Source of the DNA: Candidatus Villigracilis proximus
GTDB taxonomy: Bacteria; Chloroflexota; Anaerolineae; Anaerolineales; Villigracilaceae
Reading direction: 5' to 3'
NCBI GenBank assembly: GCA_016715195.1
Contig: JADKBB010000036.1
Span: 1-33,626, forward strand
Length of the DNA: 33,626 bases
The notes beneath the pieces were generated by a model that worked only from the letters and a program-made list of their open reading frames with translations, did no database searches and had not been told where the DNA came from. Shown here one piece after another: positions 25,410 to 32,100 of this stretch. Within the stretch, counting starts at the first letter, position 1; each line of letters begins with the position of its first letter. A program made the position numbers and the translations under genes.

Positions 25410-25469
25410 TGAGTGACAAGTAATAAGTGATGAGTAAAAAGTAAAAAGTTGAAAATGATTAGTGAAGTA
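25407..25469 (+). repeat. Short tandem heptanucleotide repeat array
   Basis: Nine consecutive degenerate 7-mers can be read without gaps: taatgag, tgacaag, taataag, tgatgag, taaaaag, taaaaag, ttgaaaa, tgattag, tgaagta. The array begins inside the P450 stop codon and fills the gap to the lipoprotein ribosome site. It resembles the STRR heptamers known from cyanobacteria and other genomes. Confidence 0.7.
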
Positions 25470-25499
25470 AATGTAAAACTTAACTTTGGAGGAACAAAA

Positions 25500-26576
25500 A
25501 TGAAATCCATGCTTCGAACTGTTGTAAGTGTATTTGTTTTGGCGAGTACGATTTTTGCTTGCGGTGCGCAGGCTCCGGCTACGGCTGCTTCCGATGTTGT
25601 TGGAACTGCGGTGGCTGGTATTCAGCAATCGCAGGCACTTGCACAAGCCACGGTCAACTCGAACACGTTGACCGCCATGCCCGCCACGCCAACCCCCGGC
25701 CCAACCGTGGAATATGTCAACCTGACCGAAGAGGAACTGGCCGCACTGATCGATGAAGCGGTTGCAGAAGCGGTCGCTGCCACTGAGCAGGCCACAACCG
25801 CCGTCACCTACACCACCACCGATGATGCTGTGACCAGTGAAGAAGTTGTCTATGTTTATGATTATTATTACTATGCAGATTACTACGTGGAATATGCCGA
25901 AGACCTGATGGCTGAATATTACACACTGTACGCCGACCTCGCGACCGATATGATCGTGGAATTGAACGCCATCGAATCAGAACTGTCACAGTTGAACGAT
26001 ACGCTCACCTCCATTGACTCGTCATTGCAGGAGATCAGCAGCACCCTTGAGCAGGGACTGGCCGTAGCAGAGGAATCAATCGCAAAATTGGAAGATGCCG
26101 CCCAACAGGCGCAGACCAATGCTCAGGAGATGCAAACACAGGCGCAGGATATGCTCTCTGTTTTGCAATCTGAACAGCAGGGACGTGTGGACCAGCTCTC
26201 ACAGATCCAGCCGGATAACATCCCCACTGACAAGATCGCCGCATTACAGTCCGCGTTTGAATTTGTGGATTTTGCAAAAAATGCGATGAGCGATAACAAA
26301 CTCAGCCGTGATGAATTAACCAATCTTGCTCAACTCGGCAAAAATGCACAGGCTGGTTTTGCCAACTTTGGCGGAGCGGCCCGGCCCGGCGCTGGCCCCG
26401 ACCTGAATCAATTCTCCGGCAAGTTTGATGAGATCACCACCCAACTCGCCCGTGGACAAATGCCGCAGGCACGCGGCAATGTCAACCAGTTTGAATCTTC
26501 ATTGGGTTCACGTCCGGCTGGCGGACCAAGCCTTCCTGGTGGTGGCGGTGGACCCGGTCCACGCCCTGGTGGATAA
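25500..26576 (+). CDS. Putative lipoprotein, Tyr/Glu-rich with coiled coil and Gly/Pro tail
   Basis: 358 residues from ATG 25500 (TTTGGAGGA upstream). The N-terminus is a signal peptide ending in STIFAC; the Cys could be lipidated though Phe at -2 is unusual for a lipobox. An acidic Ala/Glu section (about 65-100) is followed by an extreme Tyr-rich run near residues 118-150 (DYYYYADYYVEYAEDL). A predicted coiled coil follows (about 150-240, regular ELNAIESELSQLNDTL spacing), ending in a Gly/Pro-rich tail. Probably a surface or cell-envelope protein. No family is recognised. A strong terminator lies 18 bases downstream, so it is a single-gene unit unless read through from the P450. Confidence 0.7.
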   Translation: MKSMLRTVVSVFVLASTIFACGAQAPATAASDVVGTAVAGIQQSQALAQATVNSNTLTAMPATPTPGPTVEYVNLTEEELAALIDEAVAEAVAATEQATTAVTYTTTDDAVTSEEVVYVYDYYYYADYYVEYAEDLMAEYYTLYADLATDMIVELNAIESELSQLNDTLTSIDSSLQEISSTLEQGLAVAEESIAKLEDAAQQAQTNAQEMQTQAQDMLSVLQSEQQGRVDQLSQIQPDNIPTDKIAALQSAFEFVDFAKNAMSDNKLSRDELTNLAQLGKNAQAGFANFGGAARPGAGPDLNQFSGKFDEITTQLARGQMPQARGNVNQFESSLGSRPAGGPSLPGGGGGPGPRPGG

Positions 26577-26594
26577 ATTTTTTTGATTGATCTG

Positions 26595-26628
26595 GAACGG
26601 GTGAAAAATATTTTTCACCCGTTCTTTT
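26595..26628 (+). terminator. Intrinsic terminator (perfect 15-bp palindrome)
   Basis: gaacgggtgaaaaat (26595-26609) is directly followed by its exact complement (26610-26624) and then tttt. The AT-rich centre will open as the loop. It ends the lipoprotein transcript before radC. Confidence 0.88.
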
Positions 26629-26676
26629 ATTTATATTTCTATTGTAAAATTGCCAAAATCAAAGCGAGGGCATCCA

Positions 26677-27390
26677 ATGACTGAATCCAATACCAACCCC
26701 AAACCTATTTATCGCATTTCTGACCTGCACGAATCAGATCGTCCGCGTGAGCGGTTGTCTGCGCTCGGTCCACAGGCGTTGACGAATGCCGAGTTGATCG
26801 CCATCTTATTGCGTGTGGGTGTAGTGGGTGAAAATGCCGTGGAAGTTGGTCAGCGCTTGTTGAAAAAATTCGGCGGGATTCTGGGTTTGCATCGCGCGCC
26901 GATCAAAGAATTAATGGATCAGCATGGAATGGGCGAAGCCAAAGCCGCGCAGATCAAAGCTGCAATTGAATTGGGCAGAAGATTGACTCTTGAATCACCT
27001 GAAGAACGCGCATCCATCAACAGCCCCGCGGATGCCGCTGCGCTTGTGCAATATGAAATGTCAGCTTTGGAGCAGGAACATTTGCGTGTGATTCTATTGG
27101 ATAGAAGAAACCGCGTTTTGGAAGTGGTTGAAGTGTACAAAGGCTCGGTTAATTCTTCGCAGGTGCGGGTGGGGGAATTGTTCAAAGATGCGATCCGCAC
27201 GAATTCATCAGCGATCATTGTGGTGCATAACCATCCCAGCGGAGATCCAACTCCCAGCCCCGACGATGTGGCGGTGACACGTGCCATCGTGCAGGCCGGA
27301 AAATTATTGGATATTGACGTGCTCGATCACATGGTCATCGGTCAGGGCAAGTGGGTTTCGCTCAAAGAACGCGGATTGGGATTTTCATAA
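26677..27390 (+). CDS. radC: RadC family (UPF0758) JAB/MPN-domain protein
   Basis: 237 residues. The N-terminal helix-hairpin-helix part has RPRERLSALGPQALTNAELI and GMGEAKAAQIKAAIELGRR. The C-terminal JAMM metal site has VVHNHPSGDPTPSPDD after an upstream Glu. The family is widespread; a firm function has not been shown despite the repair-related name. The start at 26677 is favoured by GAGGGC upstream and by homology of the first helix; the frame extends to a TTG at 26650. The protein reads through intact. It is convergent with acylphosphatase. Confidence 0.93.
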   Translation: MTESNTNPKPIYRISDLHESDRPRERLSALGPQALTNAELIAILLRVGVVGENAVEVGQRLLKKFGGILGLHRAPIKELMDQHGMGEAKAAQIKAAIELGRRLTLESPEERASINSPADAAALVQYEMSALEQEHLRVILLDRRNRVLEVVEVYKGSVNSSQVRVGELFKDAIRTNSSAIIVVHNHPSGDPTPSPDDVAVTRAIVQAGKLLDIDVLDHMVIGQGKWVSLKERGLGFS

Positions 27391-27531
27391 TCTACACAAC
27401 CTGTGCTCTCGGGTGGCGGGCTGCGCCTTCGCGACGTCAAGTCCTCCTCCGCTCAGCTGTAGTCCTTTTACATCCCGAGCGGCGAAGGCTCTTTGGGCGC
27501 GTCGAAGGACAACCACCGCTCACATTGTAAA

Positions 27532-27843
27532 TCAAACACTATGTTTCACACTGAACCCGTTTAAGTGTCCAGTTGTCGGTTCATATTCTATGATCGCTTC
27601 ATCCACCCGCGATGCGCTTGGACCTGTTTTCACCATCTCAATGAATTGATCGATCTGTTCGCGTGTGCCTTCAGCCACCGTTTCAACGGTATCGTGGTTT
27701 AGATTACGCACCCAGCCCAGCACCCCAATTTGCAGGGAATGGTATTCCACATGCGCCCGAAAGCCCACGGCTTGCACGCGTCCTTTGACCCAGATGTGTA
27801 CACGTATGGTTTCATTTGAAATTTCATTTGGATTGGGCTGCAC
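27532..27843 (-). CDS. acyP: Acylphosphatase
   Basis: About 103 residues, with VKGRVQAVGFRAH containing the catalytic Arg and VLGWVRNLNHDTVE containing the catalytic Asn, the two key residues of the family. It hydrolyses acyl phosphates such as carbamoyl or acetyl phosphate in the cytoplasm. I place the start at GTG 27843 because AAAGGAG lies 6 bases upstream; the frame is open to a TTG at 27870 without such a site. The start overlaps the end of the peptidase-MA-like gene by 20 bases, so it is the last gene of the AEC-peptidase-acylphosphatase operon. Confidence 0.92.
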   Translation of the reverse strand: MQPNPNEISNETIRVHIWVKGRVQAVGFRAHVEYHSLQIGVLGWVRNLNHDTVETVAEGTREQIDQFIEMVKTGPSASRVDEAIIEYEPTTGHLNGFSVKHSV

Positions 27844-29053
27844 GTTTTCTCCTTTGGCGCAATATATCAATTGCGCCCCACATTGGAACGACTAAAACCA
27901 ATATCATTAATAAAATAAAAGGTGAAAGATTACGCACGGCCACGCCCGTAACATTTTGCCCCAATACACTTTCGCGCCAGCGCGCATCCAGTTGAGAAAG
28001 GGGAGTGCCGAGCGCATTGTTCGCGCCAAGCTCACAACTGAATCCGTCGCTGTAGGCTTTTGTTAACCGCGCCAGACCTGAAGTGCCATAGGTCTCGCGG
28101 ATGTAGGTCACAAATGATTGGGACTGGGCGTATGCCAGATAGGCGCCGCCTGCGTCGGCGGGGAAGGAAGCGCATAACTTGTCGAATGAAATTAAAGAAT
28201 TGCTTTGGCTGGCAATATCCAGCGCGTTTTTGTAATCAGGGTTGGGATAAAGTTCCATCATGGTTGCTGCACCTTCCAACAGCCAGACGGGCTGGGCCGC
28301 GTATGTTTTTCCCAGCGAACGATACATCATTACATGTGTCAACTCATGCGGAATTTTTGTTTCCATTTCAATGGTTTGATTTGCCCCCGGTGCAATCGCA
28401 ACCAGCACAATGCCGAGTTCGGGGTTGGCATGTCCCCCGACCCATTCCTCGCCGCCCAGCGTCAGTGTGTTTTGCAGATCGGTAATGTTTGAATAAATAT
28501 AAATATTAACAGACTCAGTGAGTGAGATCGGAATAAATTCATTCATGCCCAACATGCCCGCACCTGCCGCATCCAATGCTGCCGCGCCAAAAGAGTCATC
28601 GCCCGCGTACCAATGCACAGTCACATTGGCCTGAGTCACACTGCGCCACGGAAAACGATTATCGTCATACGGAAACGTGATCGGTGAACTGGTGTAGGTT
28701 TGGTTATCTTCCAGTGTGGCCTGAAACCAAAACACGATCCAGCTAAACGGCGGAAATACATTCAGCGAAGCATCATACGTAAAACTTACCGAACCATCCG
28801 CGCCGACCTGCACGGTTTCAACCCGGGTCACTTCTTCATTCACACCGCGAAAAAGAAGCGACACTTGTTTAATGGCGATTGGAGCTTTGATCCTGGCTGC
28901 GAATGTGATCGTGCTGCCAAAATCAACAGCCACTGTGGCATTTTCCACCACGATTCCATTCTGCGCCCGGGCCTGGTGCGTGTTCAATGGAATGAATGCG
29001 ACCATCAAGAGGATCGCAACTATTCTTAAGATCAGCTTGCGCGGATGTGACAT
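27824..29053 (-). CDS. Exported peptidase-MA-like zinc metallohydrolase
   Basis: 409 residues. A signal peptide (about 1-30, cut near QARAQNG) precedes an Ig-like beta domain (about 35-130). The catalytic domain has HELTH at 236-240, the HExxH zinc site, and a downstream Glu in WLLEGAATMME as the third ligand, as in the peptidase MA family. A C-terminal helix (about 380-400) and a basic tail RQRRKRAAQSK anchor it with the catalytic part outside. Substrate unknown, probably cell-surface protein processing. GCGAGG precedes the ATG and the stop of the AEC gene lies 4 bases upstream, so they are co-transcribed. Confidence 0.86.
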   Translation of the reverse strand: MSHPRKLILRIVAILLMVAFIPLNTHQARAQNGIVVENATVAVDFGSTITFAARIKAPIAIKQVSLLFRGVNEEVTRVETVQVGADGSVSFTYDASLNVFPPFSWIVFWFQATLEDNQTYTSSPITFPYDDNRFPWRSVTQANVTVHWYAGDDSFGAAALDAAGAGMLGMNEFIPISLTESVNIYIYSNITDLQNTLTLGGEEWVGGHANPELGIVLVAIAPGANQTIEMETKIPHELTHVMMYRSLGKTYAAQPVWLLEGAATMMELYPNPDYKNALDIASQSNSLISFDKLCASFPADAGGAYLAYAQSQSFVTYIRETYGTSGLARLTKAYSDGFSCELGANNALGTPLSQLDARWRESVLGQNVTGVAVRNLSPFILLMILVLVVPMWGAIDILRQRRKRAAQSK

Positions 29054-29057
29054 TTCA

Positions 29058-29975
29058 TTACCTCGCTAGATAAACAATTAACGGCGTCAGTGTCAGCGGA
29101 CTTAATGCCGTGCCAAGAAAAACAATGGCTGTGACAAGTGACGGTTCCAATTTATATTCGGTTGCCACAACGGTTGTAGCCACCGCTGCGGGCATGGCGG
29201 CTTCCAATATACTTCCCTGCCGCGCGGTGTGTTCCAACCCAAACAGGCTTGCAAATAATAACCCAATCAGCGGGGCGATCAATAGTTTTGCAGCTACGCC
29301 CAAACTTAACGCGCGGAAACTATGCGACCACTGAATGCGGGTCAACTCAAGGCCGAGCAGGATTAGCATCAATGGGATGGCGCCGTTCGCGGCAATTTCA
29401 ATTGTACGTGAAATGGGCAATGGCAATTGCAGGCCGATACCTTTAATGAATAAGGCCAAAACCACGCCATAAATGATTGGCACTTTGAACAAACCCAGCA
29501 AGGCGGATTTTAAGTCCATGTGGCCGAGGGATGCGATCACCACGCCGACCGTATTAAAGAGAATGGTGGTGGTTACATAAAATATGGATGCAACCGCCAA
29601 CGCATCATCACCAAATGCGAATTTGACCAGAGGTAAGCCGTAGTTGCCGGTATTGCCAAATGCTACGGTGAGAATTACTGCCAATAGGTGCGGCCTTTCC
29701 AGTCGGAATAATTTTCCGAGCAGGAATGCGATCGATCCCATGACGGCGATGACAGAGGCGGTAAAGGCCACGGTTGTAAAAGCCTGTTGCAGATTTAATT
29801 TGCTTTTTATCATCAGGTCAAAAACAAGCAGTGGACTAAATACATAAAAGACCACACGCCCCAGTGAGCGCGAATCGATGACGAGTAATTTGCCGAGTGC
29901 AAACCCCGCGCCGCTGACCAGCAGAATGGGGAGCAGGTTGTTTGCAAATGTAGTGAAGAGTTCGTTGAGAGACAT
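29058..29975 (-). CDS. AEC family transporter (auxin-efflux-carrier-like)
   Basis: 305 residues with about ten hydrophobic segments in two halves. The AEC marks include FGNTGNYGLPLVKFAFG (the conserved N-x-G-x-x-G-x-P loop) in the first half, and EAAMPAAVATTVVATEYKLE in the second. Family members transport organic anions such as malate or malonate. A TATAAT only 10 bases before the ATG suggests a near-leaderless transcript. It is the first gene of a three-gene minus-strand operon. Confidence 0.9.
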   Translation of the reverse strand: MSLNELFTTFANNLLPILLVSGAGFALGKLLVIDSRSLGRVVFYVFSPLLVFDLMIKSKLNLQQAFTTVAFTASVIAVMGSIAFLLGKLFRLERPHLLAVILTVAFGNTGNYGLPLVKFAFGDDALAVASIFYVTTTILFNTVGVVIASLGHMDLKSALLGLFKVPIIYGVVLALFIKGIGLQLPLPISRTIEIAANGAIPLMLILLGLELTRIQWSHSFRALSLGVAAKLLIAPLIGLLFASLFGLEHTARQGSILEAAMPAAVATTVVATEYKLEPSLVTAIVFLGTALSPLTLTPLIVYLAR

Positions 29976-30002
29976 GTGTAAGAAATTATAACCCCCAAAT
30001 AA

Positions 30003-30035
30003 AACGGGCGGCTCCTGTAAAGAAGTCCGCCCGTT
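30003..30035 (-). terminator. Intrinsic terminator downstream of the miaB-like gene
   Basis: aacgggcgg (30003-30011) pairs with ccgcccgtt (30027-30035). On the minus strand the stem is followed by ttattt. It lies about 100 bases after the MiaB-like stop and just before the AEC gene start, so it separates the two minus-strand units. Confidence 0.65.
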
Positions 30036-30052
30036 ATGGTCGTTATGGTTTT

Positions 30053-30133
30053 ATGGAGTCCATCAGCTTGCTGATGGGTTTTTCTTCAAAACACGGACAG
30101 CACCCGCAGGGCAAGTGAGCTGTCCGACTCCAT
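30053..30133. repeat. Hairpin-plus-conserved-tail dispersed repeat, copy B, in a three-way-junction fold
   Basis: An outer stem atggagtc (30053-30060) with gactccat (30126-30133) encloses a hairpin catcagc-tt-gctgatg (30061-30077) and a second stem cggacagc (30094-30101) with gctgtccg (30119-30126). The core 30061-30113 matches copy A at 4162-4211, ending in the same gcagggca. It lies 5 bases after the MiaB-like stop. Confidence 0.6.
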
Positions 30134-30138
30134 ATGGC

Positions 30139-31476
30139 TTACAAAGAGATCAGTGACGGTTGTTTCTGCAAGACAGCCTGCATCGACCACGGGCCTGTCC
30201 ACGTGACGGTGACTGGGAGAACCTTGCCCATTAAGTCATCTTCGGATTCTACGAAGACAATCTTGTTGGTGGGGGTGCGTCCACGCCAGCGGCCTTTGAC
30301 CTTATTCTCGAAAAGTACATCCACTTTTTCGCCGAGATATTTTTTGTTGATCTCTGCCACGATTTTTTCCTGTAGATCATCGAGTATGTGCAGGCGGCGC
30401 AGTTTGTCTTCTTCGGGGACGTTGTCGTCCATGCGGCGGGTGGCGACGGTACCCTCTCGCAGGGAGTAACGTGCCAGATGCGCCACATCCAGTTTCAGGT
30501 CCGATAAGACGCGGTAGGTTTCCATGAATTGTTCCTCTGTCTCGCCGGGGAATCCGACGATGATGTCGGTGGCGATGGAACAATCCGGTATGTGCGTGCG
30601 GATCTTTGCGATGAGGTCGCGGTATTGCTGTTGGGTATAGCCGCGCTTCATGTTGACGAGCACTTCGTCATCGCCGGCTTGAATCGGCAATTCAATATGC
30701 GGCATGACGCGCGGAAGTTCGGCGATGGCATGGATCAGATCATCTTCAAAATAATTTGGATGCGAGGTTAAGAAGCGGATGCGTTCGATGCCGTCCACTT
30801 CATGTAAGACACGCAAGAGTGCAGCGAGGTTGGGGCCGTCAGGAATGTCTTTGCCGTAACGATCAACGATCTGACCAAGCAGGGTAATTTCTTTGACGCC
30901 CTGCCGCGCCAGCGAGCGGACTTCGCCGACAATATCGCCGACAGGCCGCGAACGTTCGCCGCCGCGTTTGGAGGGGATGATGCAAAAGGTGCAGGCGTGT
31001 GAACAGCCATAGACAATGGGCACATGCGCGCTGACAAGTTTGCCCTGCTCTGCCACGGGGAGGATCAGTTCATCGTCCATGAGCAGGAAGCGGCGCGCAG
31101 TTTCCGCGTCTTCGAGCGAGTGGACTTCGCCCTGAGTAAGGAGCGAGATCAATGGGCCGGGGTCAGAGGGCGGGGAGAAGACATCCACAAAGGGCAGTTT
31201 CTCGCGCAGTTTTTCCGCGCCGCGCACGCCGACCATGCAGCCCATCAAATTAATGATCAGGTTGGGATTTTTTTTCTTAAGCGGTGCAAGTGAAGTGACG
31301 CGCCCCATGGCTTTTTCTTCGGCAGACTGGCGCACGACACAGGTATTTAAAACAATAACGTCTGCTTCTTCAATGGTTTCAGTAAGAATATAGCCAAGAT
31401 GCTCAAGCGAAGAGCCGACCCGCTGCGAGTCGGCGACGTTCATTTGGCAGCCTTCGGTCCAGATGTGATATTTCAT
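30139..31476 (-). CDS. miaB: MiaB-type tRNA methylthiotransferase
   Basis: 445 residues, of normal length. The N-terminal UPF0004 domain carries Cys in TEGCQMN, NTCVVRQ and MGCMVG (one 4Fe-4S cluster). The radical-SAM core has YGCSHACTFCIIPSKRG, the CxxxCxxC site for the second cluster, and the end fits a TRAM domain (YLGEKVDVLFENKVKGRWRG). It adds a methylthio group to i6A37 of tRNA, giving ms2i6A. The start at ATG 31476 has CAGGAGC 6 bases upstream. The frame stays open to 31776, but that extension is low-complexity and not conserved in style. Confidence 0.95.
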   Translation of the reverse strand: MKYHIWTEGCQMNVADSQRVGSSLEHLGYILTETIEEADVIVLNTCVVRQSAEEKAMGRVTSLAPLKKKNPNLIINLMGCMVGVRGAEKLREKLPFVDVFSPPSDPGPLISLLTQGEVHSLEDAETARRFLLMDDELILPVAEQGKLVSAHVPIVYGCSHACTFCIIPSKRGGERSRPVGDIVGEVRSLARQGVKEITLLGQIVDRYGKDIPDGPNLAALLRVLHEVDGIERIRFLTSHPNYFEDDLIHAIAELPRVMPHIELPIQAGDDEVLVNMKRGYTQQQYRDLIAKIRTHIPDCSIATDIIVGFPGETEEQFMETYRVLSDLKLDVAHLARYSLREGTVATRRMDDNVPEEDKLRRLHILDDLQEKIVAEINKKYLGEKVDVLFENKVKGRWRGRTPTNKIVFVESEDDLMGKVLPVTVTWTGPWSMQAVLQKQPSLISL

Positions 31477-32100
31477 AGTGCTCCTGATTTCTAAATAGGC
31501 GCAAATTATACCAAGAGCGGTCAGATTTAGATGCTTCGCGGGGAACAGGGACTTGGCGAAGAGGAAAAACAAGGTAAAAAATACAAAAGCGCAGCGCGTC
31601 GGAACACCGTTTAGTTTCCACTCCACAGAATTCGGGTACACAAACCTTCGATCACGGGGACAACTGGAAAAAAAAGAATGCAGCAGCAAGCAGGAACGAG
31701 CAAGTGATGCGGATGAGTGGTAAATTTTGCTGGAAAAAAAGACAAAGAAAAACAAAACTAATAGTTCCCGAAACATATTGTTCTAGCTATAAACCCCAAA
31801 AAAATACCCCGATAACGATTCGCAACAATAAAATGTAGCACGAAAAACACCGCATATAAAAAAAAAAACAACTAACATTAAAGACAAGTGAAGTTGCGGC
31901 GAACCCACACGAACGTAATACTCATTCAAAAATTGAAACCAAAAATATAACTTATATTAAACACCATACAACCCCACCAAATTTTAGAAATAAAAAAAAC
32001 CCAACGTTCATAGCGTCAGATTTTAGATCACACATGGCCCCAGTACTTCGGAATTTGGTGAAGTGCGGTAGAGTAAAATAAACCAAAGGGAAAACCAGCC
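31477..32100. other. Gene-free, A/C-skewed stretch
   Basis: No gene is supported in these 624 bases. From about 31640 to 32020 the plus strand is strikingly rich in A and C and poor in G and T, with runs of A (for example 31860-31870) and CCCC words; composition differs from every neighbour. No clear inverted repeat, tRNA or ribosome site is visible. The last 60 bases hold a TAAAAT and an AAAGGGAAAA, which may serve the methyltransferase gene. Confidence 0.5.

Noticed and set aside
27391..27531. Possible terminator or small RNA between radC and acylphosphatase
   Set aside because: The segment is GC-rich with scattered short complementary words, but no clean stem with T-run was found.
31477..31776. 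N-terminal extension of the miaB frame by 100 codons
   Set aside because: Low-complexity Phe/Leu/Ser sequence; a good ribosome site and normal family length support ATG 31476.
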